Assembly: GCF_900112765.1 (NCBI RefSeq)
Contig: NZ_FOMZ01000003.1
Span: 62,001 to 126,000 of the forward strand
Length of the DNA stretch: 64,000 nucleotides
Reading direction: 5' to 3'
Source: Actinopolyspora alba
GTDB lineage: Bacteria; Actinomycetota; Actinomycetes; Mycobacteriales; Pseudonocardiaceae
Both the position numbers and the translations under genes were made by a program. Under the pieces are notes generated by a model. That model saw only the letters and a list, made by a program, of their open reading frames with translations. It did not search any database and had not been told where the DNA came from. Position 1 is the stretch's first letter. Each line of letters begins with the position of its first letter. Shown here in pieces: positions 38,762 through 47,208 of this stretch.

Positions 38762-38767
38762 TATGCT
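38762..38767 (+). promoter_or_regulatory. Possible -10 of the pgsA-cinA transcript
   Basis: TATGCT occurs in the 320-base gap 38636-38955 between the divergent argA-type gene and pgsA. No good -35 is visible. If used, the leader would be about 180 bases. Nothing else was recognised in this gap. Confidence 0.35.
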
Positions 38768-38955
38768 TGGCCCGCCAGTGGTGGTCGGTTCGTCCGCCGC
38801 CCTGAAGTCGCGGCCGTCGCGCCGCACCGCCGTTGTCGGTGCGAGTTCGTCCGGTCGACCGCCCCTGCGGTGGACGGTGCGACCGTCGTCGCAGATCCTG
38901 GGGGTGGAACGGCGCATGAGGTTCGTAGCGGACAGGATCGGTTCGAGGAGTTGCC

Positions 38956-39594
38956 ATGACAGCGGACAGTGCGGCGTCGGACCGGCCTGCGTCCGGCCAG
39001 GGCGACGCCGATACCGAGCGGAAGGTCCCGTTGGTCAACATCGCCAACGCGCTGACCACTTCACGTTTGCTGCTCGTTCCCGTCTTCCTGATCGTGCTGT
39101 TCTGGGCGGGCGGACACGACTCGCTGTGGCGCTGGGTGGCCACCGCGGTCTTCGTCGTCGCCTCGGTCACCGATCGTATCGACGGTGACCTGGCTCGTCG
39201 TCGCGGTCTCATCACCGACTTCGGCAAGATCGCCGATCCGCTCGCGGACAAGGCGCTGACCGGGGCCGCGTTGGTCGGGCTGAGCGCGCTCGGTGATCTC
39301 GGCTGGTGGGTGACCGGTGTCATCATTTTCAGGGAGGCTTCGGTCACCCTGCTGCGATTCTGGGTCATCCGGCACGGCGTCATTCCGGCCAGCCCGGGCG
39401 GCAAGCTCAAGACGATGTTGCAGGCCGTGGCGATCGGCCTCTACCTGCTGCCGCTCGGTGACGCCGCCGATCCGCTGAAATGGGTGGTCATGGGGGCGGC
39501 CGTGCTGGCCACCGTGGTCACGGGTGTCGACTACGCAGTGCGCGCGCTCCGGCTGCGCTCGTCGAGTCCGCGTTCGCGTGGAGTGCGCGCATGA
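38956..39594 (+). CDS. pgsA: CDP-diacylglycerol-glycerol-3-phosphate 3-phosphatidyltransferase
   Basis: 212 residues with several membrane helices. The CDP-alcohol phosphotransferase signature D-G-x2-A-R-x8-G-x3-D-x3-D is seen in 'DRIDGDLARRRG' followed by 'LITDFGKIADPLAD'. The usual first T-D is V-T-D-R-I-D here. It makes phosphatidylglycerophosphate, precursor of phosphatidylglycerol and cardiolipin; the M. tuberculosis gene at this place is pgsA3. ATG 38956 follows GAGGAG. The stop overlaps the ATG of the CinA-type gene. Confidence 0.92.
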   Translation: MTADSAASDRPASGQGDADTERKVPLVNIANALTTSRLLLVPVFLIVLFWAGGHDSLWRWVATAVFVVASVTDRIDGDLARRRGLITDFGKIADPLADKALTGAALVGLSALGDLGWWVTGVIIFREASVTLLRFWVIRHGVIPASPGGKLKTMLQAVAIGLYLLPLGDAADPLKWVVMGAAVLATVVTGVDYAVRALRLRSSSPRSRGVRA

Positions 39595-40088
39595 GCTTCC
39601 GCCCGGAGCGGCAGGGGGAGCACGAGGAGCTGGTCGGTGGCATCCTGGAATCGCTGCGGCTCCGTGATCTCACGATCGCCACCGCCGAGTCCCTGACGGC
39701 CGGGATGCTGAGCATGCTGCTGACCGATGTCAGCGGTGCCAGTTCGGTGGTGCGTGGCGGCCTTGTGGTGTATGCCACCGATCTGAAGAGTTCGCTCGCG
39801 GGAGTGAGCTCCGAGCTGTTGGCCGAGGGAGGCGCGGTGCAGCCAGAGGTGGCCGAACAGCTCGCCAGGGGAGCTCGGCGACACTGCGTGGCGGACTGGG
39901 GTGTCGGTCTCACCGGCGTTGCCGGGCCCGACTGGCAGGACGGGGTTCCACCGGGAACGGTTCACCTGGGATTCGCCGGGCCGCGCGGGTCCGTGATCCG
40001 GACGGAGCGGTTGAGCGGGGACCGTGGTTCGATCCGGTGCGGCGCCGCTTTTCGAGCCCTGGAACACTTGGAGGGGCTGTTGCGTTGA
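39591..40088 (+). CDS. CinA C-terminal-domain protein (nicotinamide-nucleotide amidase)
   Basis: 165 residues, only the amidase (PncC) domain and not the molybdopterin-like half of full CinA. 'IATAESLTAGMLSMLLTDVS' 'GASSVVRGGLVVYATDLKSS' contains the catalytic Ser and the conserved V-x-Y. 'DWGVGLTGVAGPDWQDGVPP' 'GTVHLGFAGP' is the second motif. It would convert nicotinamide mononucleotide to the acid. ATG 39591 overlaps the pgsA stop (ATGA), a strong coupling that also fixes the start. Confidence 0.92.
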   Translation: MSFRPERQGEHEELVGGILESLRLRDLTIATAESLTAGMLSMLLTDVSGASSVVRGGLVVYATDLKSSLAGVSSELLAEGGAVQPEVAEQLARGARRHCVADWGVGLTGVAGPDWQDGVPPGTVHLGFAGPRGSVIRTERLSGDRGSIRCGAAFRALEHLEGLLR

Positions 40089-40184
40089 ATCGGAAGAGAA
40101 CTCGACGTTACCGCCGGCAGTCACGCGCGTTGTCTCGCTTCATGGGACATTGGGGTCGTTGGCTCCGTCTCGTGGGTGAGACTC

Positions 40185-40198
40185 GTTCGCCCTCGGCG
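40185..40198 (+). promoter_or_regulatory. Candidate ClgR box upstream of clgR
   Basis: GTTCGC-CCTCG-GCG at 40185-40198 matches the GTTCGC-N5-GCG motif described for ClgR in actinobacteria (from memory). It lies about 100 bases before clgR in the 206-base gap after the CinA-type gene, where autoregulation would be expected. Confidence 0.55.
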
Positions 40199-40294
40199 GA
40201 CTCGTGGTAAGCGAGCCGTGCGTTGGCGTCGCGTTGAGTAGTGTGGGGCGTTGACGCGTCGCGCAGGATGTAGGCGACGGAATGGAGGCGCGCG

Positions 40295-40801
40295 ATGACC
40301 GTGTTGTTGCGGGAGGCGGTCGGAGAGCGACTGCGCCGCGCGCGGGCTGCTCAGTCCCGCACCCTGCGGGAGGTTTCGCGCGCAGCCCGGGTGAGTCTTG
40401 GTTATTTGTCCGAGGTGGAACGCGGTCGCAAGGAAGCGTCGAGTGAGCTGCTCGGCTCTATCTGCGACGCACTCGATCTACCATTGCCCGAGTTGCTCGT
40501 GACCGTGGCGGGCGACTTGGACTCCTCGGAGACCGTGGTAGCGCCTTCGGTCGTGGAGCAGGCCACGCCTGCCCAGATCGAGGGGGATCGGTTGGTCTCC
40601 AGCCTGATCGACTCCGAACTGGCCGAAGCGGAGATGGCCGACGGGGAAGCCGAGCCCGTGCCGGCCGGAGCCGAAAGTGTTTCGGATTCGTTCGACGTGG
40701 ACGAGGACTCCGAGTCGCAGGACTGGCGGCTGCAGCCGGTGCTCAGCCAGCGCATCAGCCCGCCGGGACGAACTTCCAACGGGGTGGTAGTGGCCGCTTG
40801 A
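40295..40801 (+). CDS. clgR: Transcriptional regulator ClgR
   Basis: 168 residues. N-terminal XRE helix-turn-helix: '[20 protein letters not shown]' '[19 protein letters not shown]', the ClgR/PopR sequence with [13 protein letters not shown]. An acidic linker and a C-terminus ending V-V-V-A-A follow; small hydrophobic C-terminal residues make ClgR a target of the Clp proteases it induces in Streptomyces. ClgR activates clp genes and, in mycobacteria, the psp operon. ATG 40295 has GGAGG at 40284-40288. pspA follows. Confidence 0.93.
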   Translation: MTVLLREAVGERLRRARAAQSRTLREVSRAARVSLGYLSEVERGRKEASSELLGSICDALDLPLPELLVTVAGDLDSSETVVAPSVVEQATPAQIEGDRLVSSLIDSELAEAEMADGEAEPVPAGAESVSDSFDVDEDSESQDWRLQPVLSQRISPPGRTSNGVVVAA

Positions 40802-40823
40802 GAATCCGTGACCGACCGAAACG

Positions 40824-40860
40824 CCCGTGGGTCTCCGAATTTTTGCCGGAGATCCACGGG
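40824..40860 (+). terminator. 14-bp hairpin between clgR and pspA
   Basis: CCCGTGGGTCTCCG (40824-40837) pairs with CGGAGATCCACGGG (40847-40860), one G-T pair, around AATTTTTGC, 23 bases after the clgR stop and followed by TCTT. It can end the clgR mRNA or partially attenuate read-through into pspA. Confidence 0.7.
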
Positions 40861-41052
40861 TCTTGGTGGAAGCCGTTCGACCGAGCTGACACTATGGGGG
40901 TAGACGCTGAGGTCGGTAAGCGTTTCCGGTCTGTTGTGCGCGGGGTTCCACGGTTCGGTGAAGCGGCTCCGCGGAGCAACCGGCAGCGGCGTCCCATCGG
41001 CGTGAATGCCCGATCAGGGCGCAACCGGTAGGACAGAAAGCAGGCGGAGGAG

Positions 41053-41880
41053 ATGGCCAACCCTTTCGTGAAGTTCTGGAAGTACCTCATGGCGTCGTTC
41101 TCGTCCAAGGTCGACGAGCACGCCGATCCCAAGGTGCAGATCCAGCAGGCCATCGAGGAAGCTCAGCGGCAGCACCAGGCGTTGTCGCAGCAGGCCGCCT
41201 CGGTCATCGGCAACCAGCGGCAGCTGGAGATGAAGCTCAATCGGCAGCTGAACGAGGTCGAGAAGCTGCAGGGGTCGGCGCGCCAGGCCGTGACCATGGC
41301 CGATCAGGCTCGCGCCGAGGGTGACGAGACCAAGGCGCAGCAGTACGAGGAAACCGCCCAGCAGTTGGCCGGCCAACTCGTCACGGCCGAACAAGGGGTG
41401 GAGGACCTCAAGAACCTGCACGATCAGTCCCTGCAGGCCGCCGACCAGGCCAAGCAGGCCGTCGAGCGCAACGCACAGGTACTGCAGCAGAAGATAGCCG
41501 AGCGGACCAAGCTGCTCAGCCAGCTCGAGCAGGCCAAGATGCAGGAGCAGGTGGCGGGTTCGTTGCGGCAGATGAACGACATGGCCGCACCCGGTAACAC
41601 TCCCTCGCTCGACGAAGTGCGGGACAAGATCGAGCAGCGTTACACCACCGCGCTCGGTGAGGCCGACCTGGCGCAGAACAGTGTGCAGGGGCGGATGATG
41701 GAGGTCCAGCAGGCGGCCACGGACGCGGCGGGCGTCAATCGACTCGCCCAGATCAGGGCGTCCATGGGGACCGGCGACCAGCAGCAGGTCACCGATGGGA
41801 CGACTCGGAGCGAGTCGGCCCCCGCCCCGCAACAGCAGCCGCAGTCGCAGCAGCAGAACCCGCAGTCCGGCCAAGCGTGA
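41053..41880 (+). CDS. pspA: Phage-shock protein A (PspA/IM30)
   Basis: 275 residues, mostly heptad-rich coiled coil. '[20 protein letters not shown]' is the amphipathic N-terminal helix that binds stressed membrane, and '[20 protein letters not shown]' starts the PspA domain. The last 35 residues are Gln/Pro/Ser-rich. It forms ESCRT-III-like oligomers that stabilise membranes and in mycobacteria binds ClgR. The 250 bases before it hold the hairpin and no other gene. Together with clgR and pspM it forms the actinobacterial Psp set (Rv2745c-Rv2743c). Confidence 0.96.
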   Translation: MANPFVKFWKYLMASFSSKVDEHADPKVQIQQAIEEAQRQHQALSQQAASVIGNQRQLEMKLNRQLNEVEKLQGSARQAVTMADQARAEGDETKAQQYEETAQQLAGQLVTAEQGVEDLKNLHDQSLQAADQAKQAVERNAQVLQQKIAERTKLLSQLEQAKMQEQVAGSLRQMNDMAAPGNTPSLDEVRDKIEQRYTTALGEADLAQNSVQGRMMEVQQAATDAAGVNRLAQIRASMGTGDQQQVTDGTTRSESAPAPQQQPQSQQQNPQSGQA

Positions 41881-41886
41881 CCCACC

Positions 41887-42771
41887 GTGCGCGGGAGGGG
41901 CGACGGATTCGGCGAGTGGAGCGACTACGCGCTCCAGCAGTTGCGTGGACCGGTGCTCACCGGTGTTCGCCGCAGGATCGCGGCTTGGCGTGATCCGCGC
42001 GCCCGCTTGATCCGGAGGCGGAACAGGGCGAAACGAACCGCTGTCGGCAGCGGAATGACGACCGGAGTCTTCGGAGGTGGGGCCTACCTGGCCTACGCGC
42101 CGGAAACCATCGGGCTTCCGGCTGACTCCGCTGGGGACGTGCTGCTCGACCTGGCTTCACTCGGACTCGGTGGCATGGCGTTGGCCGCGGGGGTGGGGAC
42201 CGTCGGGGCGATACGTCGCTACCGCAGGCTCAACCGGACGCCGCTTCCGGAGCCGCCGCCGGAACCGGTCAGCCTGCCTACGCGCGAATCCGCCGCTCAC
42301 GAGCCCATGCGGCGACTACGCGATGCGGAGCAGAGCCTGTACATCTCGTTGAGTCGACTCGCCGAGAACGTCGGTCAGCTCGACGAGCCGGTGGCCGAGG
42401 CGCGTGGTACCGCCGCCGAGGTGGCAACGACGTTGCGTTCGGTGGCCGACCGTCTCGTGGCGGTGGAAGCCACGGTCGAACACGCTCCGGAAGCGGAACG
42501 CGCCCAGCTGCGCGCGGACGTTCGTCGGATGCGCGCCGAGCTCGACGACGGTGTCGAACGGTACGGCGCCCTCGTGGCCGCGGCTGGACGTGCCGTGGCC
42601 GCCAGCGGGGGTGAACAGCACGGGCACCAGTTGCGTGACGCCACGGACAGACTCGCGGGGCTGGCCTCGGCACTGCGTGAACTCTCCGGTTACGAATCCC
42701 AGGAAACCGAGGACCTCGGCCCGCCGGAGCAGCCTCCCGGCCGACGGCCTCGGAACGACTCCTCGGAGTGA
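41887..42771 (+). CDS. pspM: Phage-shock envelope-stress protein PspM
   Basis: 294 residues. A basic N-terminus ('GVRRRIAAWRDPRARLIRRR') is followed by two membrane segments (near 'GSGMTTGVFGGGAYLAYAPE' and 'LLDLASLGLGGMALAAGVGT') and a long helical, coiled-coil region with an acidic Pro-rich end. This matches Rv2743c (PspM), the membrane partner of PspA in mycobacteria, by layout and position. GTG 41887 is six bases after the pspA stop, so it is part of the same operon. Confidence 0.82.
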   Translation: MRGRGDGFGEWSDYALQQLRGPVLTGVRRRIAAWRDPRARLIRRRNRAKRTAVGSGMTTGVFGGGAYLAYAPETIGLPADSAGDVLLDLASLGLGGMALAAGVGTVGAIRRYRRLNRTPLPEPPPEPVSLPTRESAAHEPMRRLRDAEQSLYISLSRLAENVGQLDEPVAEARGTAAEVATTLRSVADRLVAVEATVEHAPEAERAQLRADVRRMRAELDDGVERYGALVAAAGRAVAASGGEQHGHQLRDATDRLAGLASALRELSGYESQETEDLGPPEQPPGRRPRNDSSE

Positions 42772-42946
42772 AGTCCCAGCTGCCCGCGCGGGTGACGGCT
42801 GCCCCGATCCCGTTGCCGATTCCAGCCGCCCGTCCGGGCTTCCGGAAAGCGGGCACGCCGCGCGAGCACTCCCCGCGAAGTCGGCCGGACCTGAGTTTCC
42901 GTTCAGAAAGTGTGTAGAAACGTGCACTCTCTGAGCCGTCGTATTA

Positions 42947-43087
42947 CTACGCGGCCTTGACCGCACCCGTGGGTGCGGTCTTCCCGTGGCGATACCCTGC
43001 GCCAGCGGAGCTGGTCTTACCGAGGTTTCCAGCGGGCTTGTTTACCGTCCCGGCGCAACTCTCCGTGGACGCCGCCGTAGCGGACGA
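42947..43087 (-). pseudogene. Possible relic of a second tnpB 3' end
   Basis: In the 605-base gap between pspM and the permease, the minus strand has a 46-codon open stretch after a TGA, reading 'STESCAGTVNKPAGN', then 'GYRHGKTAPTGAVKAA' and TAG. The style resembles the variable tails after the catalytic part of actinobacterial TnpB proteins. No catalytic motif remains, so the assignment is weak. The rest of the gap (42772-43376) shows one hairpin and the permease leader. Confidence 0.25.
42959..42980 (+). terminator. Hairpin after pspM
   Basis: GACCGCACC (42959-42967) pairs with GGTGCGGTC (42972-42980), loop CGTG, followed by TT. It lies 188 bases after pspM and is the first good terminator candidate for the psp operon. 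Confidence 0.6.
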
Positions 43088-43376
43088 TCAGGACCTCGGG
43101 GCGGCTTGGCGTTCGCTACCCCGAACTCCTTCACCACGGACAGTATCACAATGTTTGGCACACAGTTACACAGGAGCGGGAACAGCTAACAACCCCCAAG
43201 TTGGTTTCCTCAACTGTTGTGAAATAGTAATCTTCGCGGTTGTCGGTTGAGGTGATCTCGTGCGCCGCGGCGTGCTGTCGGCGATCCGTCCACGGGTCAG
43301 CCGGCCGGGAGAACACCGCGTTGGAACAACACGGCTCGGGATACGTTTCCCACGATTCCTACGACAGGAGGAAGAT

Positions 43377-44684
43377 GTGGCTTTGTGGGCCGTGCACGGC
43401 AACGGTCGACAACCGCCGGACGGCGAGGACGTGGCAACCGAGGAGCGGCTCAGCTGGCCACTGACGATGGGACTCGGGCTGCAGCACTTGTTCGCCATGT
43501 TCGGCGCGACGGTGCTGGTGCCCAGGTTGACCGGACTGCCGGTGGCGACGACGTTACTGGCCTCCGGGGTGGGAACCCTGCTTTTTCCGCTGCTGACGCG
43601 TAACCGCGTGCCCGCCTATCTGGGGGCCTCGGCCACCTTCGTGGTGCCGCTGGGGGTGGCTGCCGAGCGTTCCGGCGCGGGACCGGGCGGCCTGGTGGGT
43701 GCCGTTCTGGTCGTGGGGCTGCTGGTGACCGCTGTCGGAATCTCCGTCAAAGCGTTGGGGGTGCGACTGCTGGAGACGGTCATGCCCTCCGTCGTCACCG
43801 GGGGAGTCGTCGTGCTCGTAGGACTCGGCATGGCCACCCACTCGGTCACGTTGTTCCGGGAAGCCGCGCGAAGCGTCCCGTCCTTCCGGCCGGTTCCGGT
43901 GGCTGCCGTGATGACCGCGTTGGTCATCGTGCTGCTGGCGGTCTTCGGCCGTGGCCTGCTGAACCGTGGCTGTGTGCTGTTCGGGATCGCCACCGGATGG
44001 TTCTACGCGTTCGCCGTCGGAGGGATCTACCAGGCTCGGCTCGAGTCACTGCGCAGTGCTCCGTGGTTCGGGCTTCCCGAACTGATCACGCCGCGGTTGC
44101 ACATCTCGGTGATCCCGGTCGTGCTGCCCCTGGTGGTCGTCCTGGCCGCGCAGCAGGTGGGCGTGGTCAAGGCGGTGGCGGCCTCGACCGATCGCGATCT
44201 CGACGGAAACGTGGGCGATGCGCTGATCGGTGGCGGCCTGGCCACGACGCTCTCCGGGGCCGTGGGAGGGAGCGGGCTGATCGGCTACGCCGAGAACACC
44301 GGAGTGATGGTCGCCAGCAGGGTGTTTTCCACGGCGGCCTGCGTGACCGCGGCTGTGGCTGCCGTGATGCTGGCCTTTTCGCCGAAGTTCGTGGCGCTGC
44401 TGGACACTGTTCCGATCGGTGTCGTGGGCGCGGCGACGATGGTGTTGTTGGGGATGGTCACACTGGTAGGTGGACGGATCTGGCTGCGGGCCCGCATTCG
44501 GTTCGCCGATCCGGCCAACCTGGCGGTCGTGGTCGCCACGCTGCTCATCGGTGCGAGCAATCCCACGCTCTCGCTCGGCGGCTTCCGGCTGAGTGGCGTG
44601 GTCTGGGGCTCACTCCTGCTCGTGCTGGTTTACCCCTTGCTGCGCGCCCTGGTCGACGCGGTACGGGGTCGTCCGCGCGACTGA
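43377..44684 (+). CDS. Nucleobase:cation symporter (uracil/xanthine permease, NCS2)
   Basis: 435 residues with about 12-14 hydrophobic segments. 'LGLQHLFAMFGATVLVPRLT' is the NCS2 QH motif in TM1; 'VPAYLGASATFVVPLGVAAE' and 'GLIGYAENTGVMVASRVFST' (the N-T-G motif) follow. UraA-type carriers take up uracil; xanthine/urate carriers share the motifs, so the exact base is not assured. GTG 43377 has AGGAGGAAG just upstream; the frame is open to 43260 but that part looks non-conserved. Confidence 0.9.
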   Translation: MALWAVHGNGRQPPDGEDVATEERLSWPLTMGLGLQHLFAMFGATVLVPRLTGLPVATTLLASGVGTLLFPLLTRNRVPAYLGASATFVVPLGVAAERSGAGPGGLVGAVLVVGLLVTAVGISVKALGVRLLETVMPSVVTGGVVVLVGLGMATHSVTLFREAARSVPSFRPVPVAAVMTALVIVLLAVFGRGLLNRGCVLFGIATGWFYAFAVGGIYQARLESLRSAPWFGLPELITPRLHISVIPVVLPLVVVLAAQQVGVVKAVAASTDRDLDGNVGDALIGGGLATTLSGAVGGSGLIGYAENTGVMVASRVFSTAACVTAAVAAVMLAFSPKFVALLDTVPIGVVGAATMVLLGMVTLVGGRIWLRARIRFADPANLAVVVATLLIGASNPTLSLGGFRLSGVVWGSLLLVLVYPLLRALVDAVRGRPRD

Positions 44685-44810
44685 CTCCGCAGCTCGAGGT
44701 GCTCAGCGAGCACGGGTTGCCCGTACCGCTCGGAGGGCGGGTTCCCGGCACTGACCGTCGGCGGGAATTCGCCGATCCCACGGGGGTGCGGCAGTGGCGG
44801 ACAGGTGCCC

Positions 44811-45659
44811 TCAGCCCTCCGCCGCGTCGATCTCGTCGTCCTCCCCCTCCTCCGGTTCCGGATCGCGTTGCGGTCTACCCGCACGCAGGGTGCGCGCCAG
44901 CAGCAGGTTGAACGCCAGAGCCACCTCCCTGGCACCCGGTGTTCCCCACTGGTGCACGGGTACACAGGCGCCCTGGGCCTGCTGTACCGCCAGTCTGTCC
45001 GGTAGGGCTACCGGCATCACCAGGGGGCCGAATATGTCACGTAACTCGTCGATTCTGAACTGGTGCTCGTGCGAGCGAGCACGAACCCGATTCACCACCA
45101 CCCCGAGTGGTTGCAGGTCGGGATTGTTGGCCGTTCGTTCCGTCTGAACCGCTTCGAACGCCCGCTGTACGCCGGAAACAGCGAATATGGTCGGTTCGGT
45201 GACCAGCAGTGCCCGGTCCGCGGCTATCAACGCCGAACGCGTCAACCGTCCGAGCGAGGGTGGACAGTCCAACAGGATCAGTCGGTACGGCAGCTCCCCG
45301 TCGGCCGCCGCTTTGGTCAGCTCCGAGAGCGCTTCGGTCAGCCTGGTGAGGCGTTGTTCGCTACCGTCCCAACCGTTGTGGATCTCGGCGTCCTCGGAAC
45401 CGACGAGTACGTCGACCTCCTCGCCCCAAGCGCTCGGTGCCACCGCGCGAGCCACCGTCTCGGGACTCGGGTCGGCCAGCACGTCGCTCAACCCGCGCTC
45501 GGTCCGTCCCGGCTCCAGCGAAGCCGTCGCGTTGCACTGTGGATCGAGATCCACCACGAGGGTGCGCGCGCCCTTGCGCATGGCCGCCGAAGCCAGCCCC
45601 AGCACCACTGTCGTCTTACCCACGCCGCCCTTGAGGCTCAGTACCGCCACCGTGTGCAC
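44811..45659 (-). CDS. ParA-family ATPase
   Basis: 282 residues. The deviant Walker A 'AVLSLKGGVGKTTVVLGLAS' and 'TLVVDLDPQCNATASLE' (D-L-D-P-Q-x-N-A-T), then 'LILLDCPPSLGRLTRSALIA', are ParA/Soj features. It is an orphan: no ParB or parS-like site is next to it, so it is unlikely to be the chromosome-segregation ParA of the oriC region. GTG 45659 is six bases after TAGGCT (45666-45671, minus strand), so the mRNA may be leaderless. It is divergent from the methyltransferase gene. Confidence 0.9.
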   Translation of the reverse strand: MHTVAVLSLKGGVGKTTVVLGLASAAMRKGARTLVVDLDPQCNATASLEPGRTERGLSDVLADPSPETVARAVAPSAWGEEVDVLVGSEDAEIHNGWDGSEQRLTRLTEALSELTKAAADGELPYRLILLDCPPSLGRLTRSALIAADRALLVTEPTIFAVSGVQRAFEAVQTERTANNPDLQPLGVVVNRVRARSHEHQFRIDELRDIFGPLVMPVALPDRLAVQQAQGACVPVHQWGTPGAREVALAFNLLLARTLRAGRPQRDPEPEEGEDDEIDAAEG

Positions 45660-45757
45660 GCCCGTAGCCTACGTATCACGCAAGTCGTCCGGGTGAACTG
45701 ATCCGTCGCGGACCGGTCCGGTGCAGTAGTTTCGAACGGCGAGATTACGCTTCCCCT

Positions 45758-46504
45758 ATGAAGTCCGACGCCGTGTACCGGGTGCTGGAAACCGAGTTGA
45801 TCGACGCACGTCGCCGTCGTGGCGGTGTGCCCGAGGTGCTGGATATCGGGGGCGGCAGCGGTGTCTGGGCGGTGCCACTGGCGGTGTCGGGATGTTCGGT
45901 CACCGTGGTGGATCCCAGCCCCGACGCGCTCGCGACGTTGCGCCGCAGGGCGGGCGAGGCGGGTGTGAGCGAGCGTGTGGCCGCGGTCCAGGGTGACACC
46001 GATGCGCTGCGCGGAGCCGTCCCCGAGGGAGGGGCCGATCTGGTCCTGGGGCACGGCCTGCTGGAGTACGTCGACGACGTCAGCGAGTCGTTGCGTGCGC
46101 TCGCCGCCGCCGTTTCCCCCGGCGCGGCCGTCTCCGTGCTGGCGGCCAACAGGTACGCGGCCGTGCTCGCGCGAGCCCTTACCGGGCGGGTTCCCGAGGC
46201 GCTGCGGTTGTTCAACGACCCGAACGGTCGTCTCGACCATCCGGTGAGTGAGACAGTGCGGCGTCGTTTCGACACGGATTCGCTACGGGCCGTGCTCGTT
46301 TCCGTCGGTCTCGAGGTCGAGCTGATGCAGGGGCAGAGCGTGATTTCCGACCTCGTCCCCGGTTCACTGCTGGAGGGATCCCATTCGAACGGCGATGCGC
46401 TGCGAGAACTGGAGATGGCAGCCGCGGCGCAACCGCCGCTGCGGGACATAGCCACCAGGCTGCACGCCTTGGCCCGCGTCCCGGGCGGTCACGCGGCGCA
46501 GTGA
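45758..46504 (+). CDS. SAM-dependent class I methyltransferase
   Basis: 248 residues. 'EVLDIGGGSGVWAVPLAVSG' is motif I of Rossmann methyltransferases, 'VTVVDPSPDALATLRRRAGE' supplies the acidic motif II, and 'DLVLGHGLLEYVDDVSESLR' is motif IV. It is a CmoA/UbiE-like small-molecule or tRNA type; substrate unknown. ATG 45758 follows TACGCT (45746-45751) by six bases, another leaderless-type start. It shares a 98-base promoter region with the divergent ParA-like gene. Confidence 0.88.
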   Translation: MKSDAVYRVLETELIDARRRRGGVPEVLDIGGGSGVWAVPLAVSGCSVTVVDPSPDALATLRRRAGEAGVSERVAAVQGDTDALRGAVPEGGADLVLGHGLLEYVDDVSESLRALAAAVSPGAAVSVLAANRYAAVLARALTGRVPEALRLFNDPNGRLDHPVSETVRRRFDTDSLRAVLVSVGLEVELMQGQSVISDLVPGSLLEGSHSNGDALRELEMAAAAQPPLRDIATRLHALARVPGGHAAQ

Positions 46505-46616
46505 GGAATACCCCTACAGGATGATGTTGGGTGATTATTATGGCCTCGGGGGCGGGACCGGGTAGTCGTCTCGTCGCTGGGGCCGTATCCTCGGGTGTGA
46601 CGCCCCCAAAAAGCGT

Positions 46617-46658
46617 TCACCGGAGCTTCGTGAAACGAAGTGAGTGGGGCTCCGGTGA
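46617..46658 (+). promoter_or_regulatory. Nested hairpin in the leader of the DUF3040 gene
   Basis: TCACCGGAGC (46617-46626) pairs with GCTCCGGTGA (46649-46658), enclosing a smaller CTTCG-TGAAA-CGAAG hairpin (46626-46640, sharing one base). It ends 16 bases before the GGAGGAGGAG ribosome-binding site. It could be a terminator of the methyltransferase gene or a control element of the DUF3040 gene. Confidence 0.55.
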
Positions 46659-46686
46659 CACGAACTAGTGTGCCGGAGGAGGAGCC

Positions 46687-47097
46687 ATGCCACTCTCCGA
46701 GCACGAGCAGCGAATGCTCGATCAGATCGAGCGCGCGCTCTACGCCGAGGATCCCAAGTTCGCCTCCAACGTGCGTGGAGGGCGGTTGCATCGACCCTCC
46801 AGGCGGCGTCGCCTGCAAGGCGCCGCCGTGTTCGTGCTGGGGTTGATCCTACTGGTGCTCGGCGTGGTTATTCCGGTCACGGCAGCCGGGATACCCATTG
46901 TGAGCGTGGTCGGCTTCCTCGTGATGTTCGGCGGAGCAGTGATCATTCTGTTCGCCATGCGCGGTAGTGCGGAGGACCCGGAGTCGCAGTCGGGTGACGG
47001 CGGTGATGGTTCTTCCGGTGCGAAACGCAAGGCGGGGGAACGGAACTCCCTGACGCAGCGAATGGAGGACCGTTTCCGGAAGCGCTTCGAGAGGTAG
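46687..47097 (+). CDS. DUF3040 membrane protein
   Basis: 136 residues. 'MPLSEHEQRMLDQIERALYA' 'EDPKFASNVRG' is the highly conserved DUF3040 N-terminus; two transmembrane segments ('AAVFVLGLILLVLGVVIPVT' and 'VGFLVMFGGAVIILFAMRG') and a basic tail follow. The family is restricted to actinobacteria and lies next to the mra/fts cluster (M. tuberculosis Rv2169c by memory). The GGAGGAGGAG at 46675-46684 is an unusually strong ribosome-binding site. Function unknown. Confidence 0.92.
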   Translation: MPLSEHEQRMLDQIERALYAEDPKFASNVRGGRLHRPSRRRRLQGAAVFVLGLILLVLGVVIPVTAAGIPIVSVVGFLVMFGGAVIILFAMRGSAEDPESQSGDGGDGSSGAKRKAGERNSLTQRMEDRFRKRFER

Positions 47098-47149
47098 TGC
47101 TCATGTGAGACTCGGGGACGGCGCTCGCCGCACCCGAGCGGAGCTGGGT

Positions 47150-47178
47150 ACGCCCGGGTCACGACGTGATCCGGGCGT
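47150..47178. terminator. Bidirectional terminator between DUF3040 and the transglutaminase gene
   Basis: ACGCCCGGGTCAC (47150-47162) pairs with GTGATCCGGGCGT (47166-47178), one G-T pair, around GAC, between convergent genes. Confidence 0.8.
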
Positions 47179-47208
47179 TTCCGTGTTCGGTCTCCGTTCG
47201 AACGGCTC

